From: Nitrospina sp.
Lineage (GTDB): Bacteria > Nitrospinota > Nitrospinia > Nitrospinales > JACRGP01
Length of the DNA: 54,320 nt
Direction of reading: 5' to 3'
Assembly (NCBI GenBank): GCA_024648695.1
Contig: JACAVV010000034.1
Span: 1-54,320, forward strand
Below the pieces are notes generated by a model that ran no database searches, was not told where the DNA came from, and saw only the letters and a list, made by a program, of their open reading frames with translations. The stretch's first letter is position 1. Each line of letters begins with the position of its first letter. Of this stretch, positions 1 to 9,055 are shown piece after piece. Both the position numbers and the translations under genes were made by a program.

Positions 1-96
1 TGAAAATACGGTTCCTACTTGGGTCATGGCTTGATCCTCCAGTTTAGATAACGTTTTTTCGCAATCACATTATCTCATTGCTGAAGGGGTTAAGCC

Positions 97-2721
97 ATGA
101 CTCTCATTTTTTACCGGACACTAGTGATAAAATATAATTCCTTACCCTTACTTTTTGAAGCCAATCGAGGCCAGGTAGACAAACAGGTGCAATACCTGTC
201 CCGTGGGAAAGGTTATGGATTTTTTTTCACGCCCAAGGAAGCGGTTATGACATTTAATCGTCAGGACCCCTATTCAGGTCAGGTTACAAACTCCACCATT
301 AGCATGCATTTAATAGGGGCGAATCCAAATCCGGAAGTTTTGGGTAAAAATTCACTTGTTACAAAAACGAACTATTTGATTGGTAACGATCCCTCCAAAT
401 GGAAACGCAATGTTTCCAATTACGAGAAAGTACTTTATAAAGAAGTTTATCCAGGGATTGATCTGATTTATTATGGAAACAAAAATACCCTTGAATATGA
501 TTTTATCGTTTTTCCTGGAGCCGACTCCAAAGTAATTAATATGGAATTTGAAGGGGTCGAATCGATGGAGCTGGATGATGAAGGCCACTTGGTTTTAATC
601 TCTCTGCATGGAAATTTGATTCAGCGTGCTCCAATGATTTACCAGGAAATTGACGGCAAGAGAAACTTGGTGAATGGCAATTACCGGTTGCTTGGGAAAA
701 ATCAAGTGGGCTATGAAGTGAATTCATATGACCGTGAAAAACCGTTAGTGATCGACCCCTTTTTTGACTTTTCCACATTTTTTGGAGGTAATGGTTTGGC
801 TATAAGAGCCGCGGCTTATCCCTATGATATTGCTGTCGCCGAGTCAGGAGAAGTTTATATTATCGGTACTTCAAATGGTCTACCTTATCCATCGCCTCCC
901 GACGTTTTTCAAAAAGAATTATCAGGTACCAACGATATTTTTGTCGCTCAACTTAACGCGAATGGAAGCACCCTTGAATTTTTCACCTATTTAGGCGGAA
1001 CAAGCATTGAATCGAATGCGTCGTTAACCTTAGATTCGGATTTAAACATCTACATCGCGGGAACAACGACGTCGATTGATTTCCCTACTGCGGGCAATCC
1101 TGTTTCCGCAACCTCGGGTGGGCTTACGGACGCCTTTGTGGCAATTTTATCGGCTGATGGTAAGGACCTTACGTATTCCACTTATATTGGAGGAATCGGC
1201 CATGATTATGCCACGGATATCGCCATTGATGGAAACCGGGATATATATATTACAGGCCAAACCAATGGATTTTTTTTTCCTCTAGTCAACTCCTTTCAGG
1301 GGACGGAGATCTTTGGTAACGATGCATTTCTGACCAAATTAAACCCTTCCGAGGTCCTCTATTCAACGTATTTTGGTGGTAGTGGAGAGGATGATGCTTT
1401 GGCAATAGCCATAGATAATTCTAACCGCCCTTTTATCGTTGGCTCAACCCAATCCATTGATTTACCCTTCGGAACCTCTAACGGTTTTGATTCCACAATG
1501 AATGGAACAACAGATGGATTTGTAGTCGGGTTTCTTGACGATGGTTCCGATATATTTTATGGAACCTACCTCGGTGGGGTGGAAGGAGAGACTATCATTC
1601 GAGATATTTCGTTGAGCCCGAAAACTCAAGATGTCTATATAACTGGATTAACGACCGCCTCTGATTTTCCCACCAAAAATGCTTTCCAAACAAAACTTGC
1701 CCATTTAAAGGGTGATACCATAATTTCCAAACTGGCCCCCAATACACCAGGTGAGGGATCTCTCCTATTTTCCTCCTTTTTTAGTTCTGGTTTTGATCCT
1801 GGTTCAGACTTCCATAAGGCCGGTGGTTATAGCATTTCCGTAGATGACTCAAATAACATCTTTATTGCCGGACACGGTAATGATATACCCCTAGTTGACC
1901 CTATTTCTGAGGGGACTCTGGGTTTTGTTGCAGCAATCAATATTCCTGACTCCGGAAAAGGAAATATACTTTTCTCCACCCCATTGGATTTGTACGGATT
2001 TAGTCAACCTATTCCCCTTGCCATCGACTCCGCTTCAAATATATATGTAACAAGCAATACCCCGTCAGAAGATTTCCCGGTTACCAAGGGTGCTTTTCAA
2101 ACGAGCACCAAAATAGCAATATCAGGCTCTACAACCTTTGTGAGTAAGATCAATCCAGAATTACCAAGGCCACCAATAGATATCAAAGGCTTGCCTCTGG
2201 ACATCGTATCCCCATATTGGCAAGCGGATACTCAAACCTACAGCTTTATATCTGTCGCCCACCCTTCCCTTTCCGGCATGAGCACTCAAATGGGCATCGT
2301 GATGCATGCGCTTTTAGGAGATGGCGACCCTTCAGGAATATTTAAGGGACGGGGCAATTCGGACGCCACCGGAAAGGTCCAGTTTACGATTAACGCAGAC
2401 GATATAAAGAGAGTATTTATAGTCTCGACAAACCACTTATTTTTCCAACCAGAGAATGTTCCCGATGGGGTGGAAGTGATTTTGGTTCGCACGAATTCAG
2501 GAGGACAATTCGGGCAATTGCAGTTTTTTAACACATCAAAAAACTTAAACACCTGTGTGAGCAGTGTCGAAAACCATTGCGGATTCCCGGACTTAAACCA
2601 ACTGTCCCTATGGGGAGCCGTTGTCGTACAAGACACCAGCACTGGTTTCGCAATGAGTTTTATTGGCGATAATCAGGATTCGAGAGCAGTGAATTATCCA
2701 CAGGTGAGTGGAGTCAACTAA
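97..2721 (+). CDS. SBBP beta-propeller repeat protein
   Basis: Predicted large beta-propeller protein of 874 residues. The N-terminal part carries the FEANRGQ motif typical of the domain that precedes SBBP repeats (about residues 15-225). About five SBBP-type repeats follow, each with an aspartate/phenylalanine-valine start, a YLGG or YIGG turn and an IYI-G-T end, near residues 279, 344, 408, 472 and 545. Residues after about 690 form a separate, unrecognised C-terminal domain with two close cysteines. Members of this family are normally exported, but no signal peptide is visible: the first 14 residues are a short mixed stretch and the conserved motif begins almost at once. The ATG at 97 has a GAAGGGG-like ribosome site about 8 bases upstream, and in-frame stops lie just before it. 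The gene may be truncated at its 5' end. The biological role is unknown. Confidence 0.8.
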   Translation: MTLIFYRTLVIKYNSLPLLFEANRGQVDKQVQYLSRGKGYGFFFTPKEAVMTFNRQDPYSGQVTNSTISMHLIGANPNPEVLGKNSLVTKTNYLIGNDPSKWKRNVSNYEKVLYKEVYPGIDLIYYGNKNTLEYDFIVFPGADSKVINMEFEGVESMELDDEGHLVLISLHGNLIQRAPMIYQEIDGKRNLVNGNYRLLGKNQVGYEVNSYDREKPLVIDPFFDFSTFFGGNGLAIRAAAYPYDIAVAESGEVYIIGTSNGLPYPSPPDVFQKELSGTNDIFVAQLNANGSTLEFFTYLGGTSIESNASLTLDSDLNIYIAGTTTSIDFPTAGNPVSATSGGLTDAFVAILSADGKDLTYSTYIGGIGHDYATDIAIDGNRDIYITGQTNGFFFPLVNSFQGTEIFGNDAFLTKLNPSEVLYSTYFGGSGEDDALAIAIDNSNRPFIVGSTQSIDLPFGTSNGFDSTMNGTTDGFVVGFLDDGSDIFYGTYLGGVEGETIIRDISLSPKTQDVYITGLTTASDFPTKNAFQTKLAHLKGDTIISKLAPNTPGEGSLLFSSFFSSGFDPGSDFHKAGGYSISVDDSNNIFIAGHGNDIPLVDPISEGTLGFVAAINIPDSGKGNILFSTPLDLYGFSQPIPLAIDSASNIYVTSNTPSEDFPVTKGAFQTSTKIAISGSTTFVSKINPELPRPPIDIKGLPLDIVSPYWQADTQTYSFISVAHPSLSGMSTQMGIVMHALLGDGDPSGIFKGRGNSDATGKVQFTINADDIKRVFIVSTNHLFFQPENVPDGVEVILVRTNSGGQFGQLQFFNTSKNLNTCVSSVENHCGFPDLNQLSLWGAVVVQDTSTGFAMSFIGDNQDSRAVNYPQVSGVN

Positions 2722-2859
2722 ACCTCAAGTCAAGGCCATTTAAAGAGTTTTAAATTTTCGTATTTGGTCTGTAAAGATAGAGGTAAAATTTCATATAAAA
2801 GTTTGCACTTATCGAAGCCTCCTACCATTGGTTGATACCCGTATGATCCATAATTAGGG

Positions 2860-3954
2860 TCAATCCAGGTCGTGGACCATGCGGATGGCTTTGATGTGGG
2901 CGAAGACTTTTTGTCCTTCCTTCAATTTCAGGTTAGCCAGGGATTTCCGCGTGATGGTGGCCCAGAGGGGTGCGCCAACATCCAGCAGGACTTTTGCCAT
3001 ATAGGGGTCCTCTTCGTTTTGAACTACTTTCTTTATGACCGCCGGTAACACGTTGAGCACACTGGTTTGATGTTGCACTGGAGAAACCGCAAGGGCCACA
3101 TCGCCGGCGTGAATGTTTACGCGTAAGCGGCTTCCCTGTTTTACATTCTGCCGTGGGACATACAAGGTTTGCTCTTTGAATTGAAGAACGGTCAGGTGGT
3201 AATCTTCGTCCTGGCGTATCACTTGCGTCTCCAGTATGCCGCCGATGGGTAGAGCGGAACTGCCTGGCATGCTTTCGACATGTGAGAAGACTTCATCTAA
3301 GGGACCGGTTTGTGTGACCCGGCCTTGCTCCATTAAAACCAGGGTGTCGACCAGTTGCAGTACTTCGCTTATGGAATGGGTCACGTAAAAAACGGGGATT
3401 CCTAATTCCTCCTGGACTCTTTGAAAATAGGGCAGGATCTCCTGTTTGCGTTTCGCATCCAGCGCCGCCAGGGGTTCGTCCATGAGCAGTAAGCCGGGTT
3501 CGGTGAGTAAGGCGCGGGCTACGGCGACGCGTTGTTTTTCTCCGCCGGATAACTGGTGGGCCCGGTTTTTTAATAGAGGACCGAGGTCCAGGATATTCAC
3601 TACCTGGTCGAACCGGGAAGATGCGTTCTTGCCTGAACTCCGTTTCAGCGCGTAGTTCAAATTACCGTCCACGCTCAAATGATTGAACAGTCGTGCTTCC
3701 TGAAACACATACCCGACAGGCCGTTTCGGAACCGGAAGAAAGATGCCTCTGGATTCGTCCTGCCAAACGGTATCTCCAATTTGTAGAAAACCGTCCGGGC
3801 ATCGCTCCAGTCCGGAAAGGCACCGAAGCAATGTCGTCTTGCCGCACCCTGAGGGGCCGAACAGGACGGTGAATCCTTCCACGGGGACCTCCAGGCTGGC
3901 GTCCAGTTGGAAATTGGGAAAGTCTAATTTGAATCGTGCGATCAGTCGGCTCAT
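2860..3954 (-). CDS. modC: Molybdate ABC transporter ATPase ModC
   Basis: ATP-hydrolysing subunit of the molybdate importer, acting at the cytoplasmic face of the inner membrane with ModB. The Walker A motif GPSGCGKTT is at residues 33-41, the ABC signature LSGGEKQ at 135-141 and the Walker B DE at 159-160. The C-terminal third (about 290-360) looks like the oxyanion-binding TOBE/MOP domain that distinguishes ModC from other importer ATPases. The length of 364 is normal for the family. The start overlaps the end of modB by four bases (ATGA type), so the two are translationally coupled. In a nitrite oxidiser or nitrate-metabolising cell this would supply molybdenum for molybdopterin enzymes, which is an inference because none is in the window. 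Confidence 0.93.
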   Translation of the reverse strand: MSRLIARFKLDFPNFQLDASLEVPVEGFTVLFGPSGCGKTTLLRCLSGLERCPDGFLQIGDTVWQDESRGIFLPVPKRPVGYVFQEARLFNHLSVDGNLNYALKRSSGKNASSRFDQVVNILDLGPLLKNRAHQLSGGEKQRVAVARALLTEPGLLLMDEPLAALDAKRKQEILPYFQRVQEELGIPVFYVTHSISEVLQLVDTLVLMEQGRVTQTGPLDEVFSHVESMPGSSALPIGGILETQVIRQDEDYHLTVLQFKEQTLYVPRQNVKQGSRLRVNIHAGDVALAVSPVQHQTSVLNVLPAVIKKVVQNEEDPYMAKVLLDVGAPLWATITRKSLANLKLKEGQKVFAHIKAIRMVHDLD

Positions 3955-4634
3955 GAAACGTGAACGGGTAAGCGGCGGTTGAGGGTGTATACCGTCAGCA
4001 ATACCAGAAAAGAGAAGATGAGGAGTCCGCCGGAAAGAATATGCGCCTGAGTGTATTCGAGAGTTTCAACATGATCATAAATTTCGATGGAGACCACTTT
4101 TGTTTTTCCGGGAATACTGCCGCCTACCATCAAGACCACGCCGAATTCTCCCAGGGTATGAGCGAATCCCAATACGATGGCGGTGATGTAGCCGCGCAAG
4201 GCCAGGGGCGTGGCCACGGTCCAGAATGCATCCCATTTCGAGGCCCCTAAAGTCCAGGCCGCTTCCAAAGGAGATTTCCCGATGGCTTCAAAGGTCGTGT
4301 GCAAAGGTTGCACCACGAAGGGAAGCGAGTATAAAGTCGAAGCGATCACGAGTCCGGCGAAGCTGAAAGATAAAGGGTCGCCGGTTAACGCTGAAAACGG
4401 TTGGCCAAGCCAGCCATGGGGTCCAAGGAGAATCAACAGGTAAAATCCCAGAACCGTCGGTGGCAGGACCAGGGGCAAAGCGACCACGGCTTCAACGATG
4501 GGGCGGATGCGTGAGCCCGTATGGGCGAGCCACCATGCGATGGGAATTCCCACCACCAGCAAAACACCCACTGTGGTGAGAGCCAGCTTCAAGGTTAAGA
4601 GAATGGGTTGAAAATTCAGTGCGGCATAGTCCAT
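3951..4634 (-). CDS. modB: Molybdate ABC transporter permease ModB
   Basis: Integral membrane channel of the molybdate importer, 227 residues, as usual for ModB. Several hydrophobic segments flank the conserved cytoplasmic loop with EAAWTLGASKWDAFW, the EAA motif that docks on the ATPase. It lies between modA (upstream) and modC (downstream, 4-base overlap). About 88 bases separate it from modA, and that gap contains a GC-rich hairpin. A GAGA-rich stretch about 10 bases before the ATG is a weak ribosome site. Confidence 0.92.
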   Translation of the reverse strand: MDYAALNFQPILLTLKLALTTVGVLLVVGIPIAWWLAHTGSRIRPIVEAVVALPLVLPPTVLGFYLLILLGPHGWLGQPFSALTGDPLSFSFAGLVIASTLYSLPFVVQPLHTTFEAIGKSPLEAAWTLGASKWDAFWTVATPLALRGYITAIVLGFAHTLGEFGVVLMVGGSIPGKTKVVSIEIYDHVETLEYTQAHILSGGLLIFSFLVLLTVYTLNRRLPVHVS

Positions 4635-4672
4635 GAATAATTTCTCTATTTACTCCAGTTGTGGATTGAATC

Positions 4673-4697
4673 CCCTCTCTCCCCTGGCGGGAGAGGG
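4673..4697. repeat. REP-like hairpin between modA and modB
   Basis: Inverted repeat with arms CCCTCTC (4673-4679) and GAGAGGG (4691-4697) plus two more inner G-C pairs. The core TCTCCCCTGGCG (4678-4689) recurs exactly at 54129-54140, where the arms have changed together to keep pairing. It could be a small dispersed extragenic repeat or an mRNA-stabilising hairpin that sets modA above modBC. There is no uridine run on either side, so it is not a typical terminator. Confidence 0.45.
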
Positions 4698-4722
4698 TTT
4701 CTTTTTCCAAAACCTGGGTTAC

Positions 4723-5514
4723 TTAATCGCCTGGTAATCCCGGCCCATATCCATACCTATTAATTACATCAGTCGGAAAACCGCCTTGCATATATTTCCA
4801 GAACGCTTTGGCTGTGGAATTGTTTTTGGCCTTTTTTAAAATCACAGCATCCTGATTGATGGGCTTGTAATAGGTTTCCGGGACGAGCCACCTGGAACCC
4901 TTCATTTTGTTTTTTGGATCCAGAATTTGCGACAGCGCGACAAACCCAAGGTCAGCGTTTTCGGAAGAAACGAATTGAAACGTTTGGCTGATATTTTCCC
5001 CCTGCACCAAACGTTGGCGCAAAGAATCCCACAACCCGAGTTTCTGCAAGGTTTGACGCGCGGCTGAACCGTATGGCGCGGTTTTCGGATTGGCTATCGC
5101 CAGGTGTTTGAATCGTTTGGCTTTGAGTGTAGAAATACCGTCTTCAGAAACCTTCCCCTGCTTTGGGCTCCACAACGCGATCTTCCCCTGGGCATAGGTA
5201 AAGGCAGAGTCTTTCACGGCCAATCCCCTTTTCAGCAAAAGCGCAGGCCTTGTTTGGTCGGCCGCCAGAAAAATTTCGAAAGGAGCTCCATGAACGATTT
5301 GAGCAAACAGTTTTCCCGTAGAGCCGGAAATGATTTGCACGCGGTCGCCCGTTTCTTTTTGGAAACTGCGTGCGATCTCGCGAAGCGGATTCAAAAAGTT
5401 GGAAGCCACCGCCACTTGTACTTCCCCCGCATAAGAAGGGGAATTCCAAATAAGAATCAAGGCCACAAGAAAAAAGAAGGTTGGCCTGCAGGCTTTAAGC
5501 CTTTTATTAATCAC
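4723..5514 (-). CDS. modA: Molybdate-binding periplasmic protein ModA
   Basis: Substrate-binding protein that captures molybdate or tungstate in the periplasm and delivers it to ModBC. A signal peptide is clear: a basic start, a hydrophobic stretch around FFFLVALILIW, and a likely cleavage just before GEVQVAVASN. The mature part has the ModA pattern, including the early ASNF motif and STGKLFAQI. The longest frame starts at a TTG at 5541. The GTG at 5514 is preferred because TTGGAG sits six bases before it and the resulting N-terminus is a better signal peptide (263 residues). The gene follows waaA with its own predicted promoter and a ModE-like dyad immediately upstream. Confidence 0.9.
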   Translation of the reverse strand: MINKRLKACRPTFFFLVALILIWNSPSYAGEVQVAVASNFLNPLREIARSFQKETGDRVQIISGSTGKLFAQIVHGAPFEIFLAADQTRPALLLKRGLAVKDSAFTYAQGKIALWSPKQGKVSEDGISTLKAKRFKHLAIANPKTAPYGSAARQTLQKLGLWDSLRQRLVQGENISQTFQFVSSENADLGFVALSQILDPKNKMKGSRWLVPETYYKPINQDAVILKKAKNNSTAKAFWKYMQGGFPTDVINRYGYGPGLPGD

Positions 5515-5542
5515 CTGGATCTCCAATTGAAACGATTGCAAG

Positions 5543-5575
5543 CGTTATATTCTCAGATATATAAGGCTTTGTCAA
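5543..5575 (-). promoter_or_regulatory. modA promoter with ModE-like operator
   Basis: On the minus strand a perfect -35 TTGACA (5570-5575) is followed, 17 bases later, by GAATAT (5547-5552). Across the same span the plus strand reads CGTTATAT (5543-5550), eight bases, then ATATAAGG (5559-5566). This dyad resembles the Escherichia coli ModE box (CGTTATAT, spacer, ATAACG half). Binding there would occlude the promoter and repress modABC when molybdate is plentiful. The -35 overlaps the last codons of waaA. No modE gene is in the window. Confidence 0.5.
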
Positions 5576-6813
5576 ATCGTTTCGGTGATCAGATCCAGAT
5601 TCTTCTGTAATGCGCCCTGGTGATCCAGTACCGCTTGTCTTGCCTGGTCGCCTCGGCGTTTGCGGTCTTCGGGATTTTGCAGGAGATTTAGAATCACAGG
5701 ATAGAGCTGGTCCGGGCTCTCTATTTGCAGGCCGCCTCCGGATTCCACCAGCACTTTGGCCTCTTCTTCAAAGTTCGCCATGTGGTTTCCGAAAATTACA
5801 GGTTGACTGTGAAGAGCGGGTTCAATTATATTCTGTCCCCCAAACTCCGCAGACAATCCTCCGCCAACATAGGCGAAGCAACTGTGGGCATACAAGGCAT
5901 TCAACATGCCCAGGCGGTCGAGGAGGAGTAGGGTTGGAAGGTCCTCGCCGGGGACGTACTCGGAGTAGCGTTTGTAAGAAAGGCCACTTTGCTGGATGAG
6001 GGATTCAACTTCCGGGCAACGGTTCACATGGCGAGGTGCTAAAACAAACTTCAGATCCGGAAACACTTTTAGCAAGCGCGCCATCGCATTCAGCGCCGGT
6101 TCTTCATCGCCCGGACGGGTCGAGCCGAACGCCACGACTTGAGCATCGGAAGGATGGAGTTTGACTGTGCTATCGAAGCTTATACTCGCATCGAATTTGA
6201 TGTTTCCCGTGATTTTCACTTTGGATTCTGAAACGCCTAACTCAATCAAACGTCGTGCATCGGTTTCCGAGCGCATGGAAAACCGGGTGATCCCTTCGCA
6301 TAGCCAATGGAAAACACATTTGAATGTTGCGTAACTTTTAAAAGAACGTTCCGATAACCTGCCATTGACGAGAAGAACCGGAGTTCGAGTGACCCAACAT
6401 TTTCTTAACAGACAGGGCCACAGTTCGGCTTCTACCAGAACCAGCGCTTTTGGTTTTAATTTCCTGAAAAGAGGATGAATCCAGAAAGGAACATCCGGGG
6501 GCAAACGAAATACCGGGCACAGGTTTGCTTCCTGGGCTAATTGGTATCCATGTGGGGTGAATGTAGATAAGACGACAGGCGGTGAGTCTGAAATTACTTT
6601 AAGGGCTTTAATAAGGGTTTTGGCGATTCCCACTTCACCCACGGAGGAAGCGTGAATCCAAAGGCATCCCCGGGTGTTGGGCAAGGACTTGAAATTCCCG
6701 ATTCTTTCAAATAGTTCGCGGCGAAAATCTGCGTCGAAGGCTATTTTAAACAGAACCCAGGGAGATGCCGCTATCAAAGCGATTAAAAGGATGAGATAGT
6801 AAGCAAGATCCAT
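5572..6813 (-). CDS. waaA: 3-deoxy-D-manno-octulosonic acid (Kdo) transferase
   Basis: Inner-membrane-anchored glycosyltransferase that adds Kdo from CMP-Kdo to lipid IVA in lipopolysaccharide core synthesis. The N-terminus is a membrane anchor (about residues 3-25), followed by the family's CLWIHASSVGEVG motif, the LVEAELWP motif and the NGRLSERS motif. The C-terminal Rossmann half has FGSTRPGDEE, PRH and a GGQNIIEPA nucleotide-binding motif. The length of 413 is normal. Together with lpxK at 9 kb it shows a Gram-negative outer membrane. The stop codon overlaps the predicted modA promoter. Confidence 0.93.
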   Translation of the reverse strand: MDLAYYLILLIALIAASPWVLFKIAFDADFRRELFERIGNFKSLPNTRGCLWIHASSVGEVGIAKTLIKALKVISDSPPVVLSTFTPHGYQLAQEANLCPVFRLPPDVPFWIHPLFRKLKPKALVLVEAELWPCLLRKCWVTRTPVLLVNGRLSERSFKSYATFKCVFHWLCEGITRFSMRSETDARRLIELGVSESKVKITGNIKFDASISFDSTVKLHPSDAQVVAFGSTRPGDEEPALNAMARLLKVFPDLKFVLAPRHVNRCPEVESLIQQSGLSYKRYSEYVPGEDLPTLLLLDRLGMLNALYAHSCFAYVGGGLSAEFGGQNIIEPALHSQPVIFGNHMANFEEEAKVLVESGGGLQIESPDQLYPVILNLLQNPEDRKRRGDQARQAVLDHQGALQKNLDLITETI

Positions 6814-6971
6814 AGATCCATATCATACCCGAAACCCGCAATTTTTCGATGCGGCGTTTGGCTTTTAATATACAAATTTGATCAGGATGGAAGGGTGTTG
6901 ATAATATAGCAACACCTGGGAGGAATAAGATTCCGTGCAAAAAAACCTGAAATTCTAATAAATTTAAAACA

Positions 6972-6998
6972 TTGAAGATTGGATGAATTTAATATAAT
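6972..6998 (+). promoter_or_regulatory. Candidate promoter for nrfHA
   Basis: A consensus TATAAT lies at 6993-6998, with TTGAAG at 6972-6977. The 15-base spacer is shorter than ideal, so only the -10 is convincing. It sits about 65 bases upstream of nrfH. I see no FNR-type or NarL-type dyad in the 250 bases separating nrfH from the divergent waaA. Confidence 0.3.
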
Positions 6999-7062
6999 TA
7001 AACAAAATCTCATCCTCCCTGTTATTTAAAGCTCTAACCTTTCATTCAGAGCGCAAGCACAG

Positions 7063-7548
7063 ATGTTTCAGAAATTTTTAGGTGCCCTATTAAAAAATCG
7101 GTCGACGCATTCTTATTTGTGGGTGCTGATTTTGTTTTTGGCTGGGGGAATTGTTGGTCTGGGAGGCTTTACATTTATTTACGGTCAGGGATTTTCTTAT
7201 CTGCTGGATGACCCTAAAGCCTGTTCCAACTGCCACATTATGCAATCCGTCTATAACCGGTGGAACCACGGTACCCACAAGGCGGTTGCGACTTGCAACG
7301 ACTGCCACACCCCTGATCTTTTATACGGTAAGTATATTGTGAAGGCCATCAACGGTTGGAACCACAGTGTGGCCTTTTCCAGCGGAAACTTCCCTGAGCC
7401 TTTGCGAATCACAGAATTTAATAAGAAGATCACCCAAAAGCAATGCCTTAAATGCCATTCTACGTTTGCGGCTTCGGTTTTTCAGTTGCATAAAAATGAG
7501 GAATTGCAATGCCTGAGGTGTCATTCGGGTGTCGGGCATGGAAATTGA
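7063..7548 (+). CDS. nrfH: NrfH-like tetraheme quinol dehydrogenase
   Basis: Small membrane-anchored NapC/NirT-family cytochrome c that takes electrons from menaquinol and passes them to NrfA. One membrane helix (about residues 20-40) is followed by four heme c motifs: CSNCH at 54, CNDCH at 78, CLKCH at 128 and CLRCH at 150. The first motif reads CxxCHxM, the arrangement in NrfH where methionine serves the first heme. The length of 161 matches NrfH rather than the longer NapC. It is followed after 27 bases by nrfA, forming the usual nrfHA pair. The ribosome site before the ATG is weak. Confidence 0.9.
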   Translation: MFQKFLGALLKNRSTHSYLWVLILFLAGGIVGLGGFTFIYGQGFSYLLDDPKACSNCHIMQSVYNRWNHGTHKAVATCNDCHTPDLLYGKYIVKAINGWNHSVAFSSGNFPEPLRITEFNKKITQKQCLKCHSTFAASVFQLHKNEELQCLRCHSGVGHGN

Positions 7549-7575
7549 CCCGGGTATACCTATTTGGAGAAAAAA

Positions 7576-8880
7576 ATGAACAATCGTTTTGAAAAGTTTT
7601 CAATAGATTTTGTAATCGCTCTGGGTGTTTCTTTCATCCTCGGCGTTGGGCTCATGTGGGGAATCGGAATGTTGTTGGTGAATATTCAGGAGAGAAAATT
7701 TGAAGCCCAAATCCCATTTCAAAAAGTGGTTGAAATTGGGCCAGACGAACTGGACCCTGCTGTTTGGGGAAAAAATTTTCCAAATCAATTTGACACATTC
7801 ATGAAAACGAAGGATTCCTCCCAGGGAACGCCATTTGGAGGCTCCTTTCCCTACAGCAAACTGGAGAAGACCCCCTCACTCATCCGCCTCTGGGCAGGTT
7901 ACGCATTCAGTAAAGACCATAATGAAGACCGAGGTCATTTTTATGCTTTGGAAGATCAAATAAATACGCAAAGGGTGAAACTGGTCAGCCAACCGGGGGC
8001 TTGTGCCAACTGCCACGCCGCTGAAACTCCGAAACTGATACAGTCCATGGGATGGGAAGCTTTCAATAGAACACCATTTAATGAACTGAAAGACAAACTT
8101 CATCTGGGGACCTCCTGCGCGGATTGCCATGATCCTGAAACGATGGATCTGCGCATTACCCGTCCCGCTTTCAAATTTGCCATGGAAAAGAGAGGAGTTG
8201 ACCTCTCAAAAGCCACCCGCCAGGAGATGCGCAGTTATGTTTGCGGTCAATGTCATGTGGAATATTATTTCAAAGGTGAGGACAAGCTCTTAACCTTTCC
8301 CTGGGATGGCGGATTGAGCGTGGAAAGCATTGAGGCATATTATGATGCCAATGGATTTAAAGACTGGACGCATAAGGAGACAAAAACACCCATGGTAAAA
8401 ATCCAGCATCCGGAATTTGAAATGTGGAGTTCGGGACTTCATGCCAAATCGGGCGTAACCTGTCCGGACTGCCACATGCCCTACACGAGGGTCGGGTCAA
8501 TGAAAATTTCGGACCATTGGTTGCGAAGTCCACTGAACAATATCAACAAGGCTTGCCAGACATGCCATAAGGCCAACGAGCAAAAACTACGGGACCGGGT
8601 GATTACCATTCAAAACCGGACGACCGAGTTGTTAGGGGTTGCGGAGGAATCTATTCTTCAGGCAATGGATGCCATTGTAGCGGCTCAAAACAAGGGTGTT
8701 GCAGATGATAAGCTGGAGGAAGCAAGAAACCTGCACAGAAAAAGTGAAATCCGCTGGGATTTTGTTTCTTCCGAAAACAGCACGGGGTTTCACAGCCCTC
8801 AGGAATCGGCTCGCATCCTGGCAAACGCTATCAACTTCGCTCGTCTGTCGCAAATATCTGCTGTGAAAGCCCAGAATTAA
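7576..8880 (+). CDS. nrfA: Pentaheme nitrite reductase NrfA (ammonia-forming)
   Basis: Cytochrome c nitrite reductase, converting nitrite to ammonium with six electrons outside the cytoplasmic membrane. Five heme motifs are visible: CANCH at 143, CADCH at 181, CGQCH at 223, CPDCH at 296 and CQTCH at 327. Their spacing matches the family. The CGQCHVEYYF segment with the active-site tyrosine and the QHPE segment with the active-site histidine are present. The first, catalytic heme carries CxxCH instead of the CxxCK of enteric NrfA. The N-terminal hydrophobic segment (about 10-35) may be an uncleaved anchor. The ATG at 7576 is chosen because GGAG precedes it by six bases; a TTG at 7564 would add four residues. 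Confidence 0.92.
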   Translation: MNNRFEKFSIDFVIALGVSFILGVGLMWGIGMLLVNIQERKFEAQIPFQKVVEIGPDELDPAVWGKNFPNQFDTFMKTKDSSQGTPFGGSFPYSKLEKTPSLIRLWAGYAFSKDHNEDRGHFYALEDQINTQRVKLVSQPGACANCHAAETPKLIQSMGWEAFNRTPFNELKDKLHLGTSCADCHDPETMDLRITRPAFKFAMEKRGVDLSKATRQEMRSYVCGQCHVEYYFKGEDKLLTFPWDGGLSVESIEAYYDANGFKDWTHKETKTPMVKIQHPEFEMWSSGLHAKSGVTCPDCHMPYTRVGSMKISDHWLRSPLNNINKACQTCHKANEQKLRDRVITIQNRTTELLGVAEESILQAMDAIVAAQNKGVADDKLEEARNLHRKSEIRWDFVSSENSTGFHSPQESARILANAINFARLSQISAVKAQN

Positions 8881-9055
8881 CAAGATTCCTTTTGGGGGAA
8901 GTGAGTAATTGAACCAAGGTGCAAAAGCAACGTCCGTTTGGGAGAAGTTATTCCTTAATCTAGATTATAGAACAATAGGACTTTTTTCAGATTAGTTATA
9001 TGATCTTGTAACAATTCTAAACTTAAAAGTTTATACGGCAAAATAAAACTATTTA

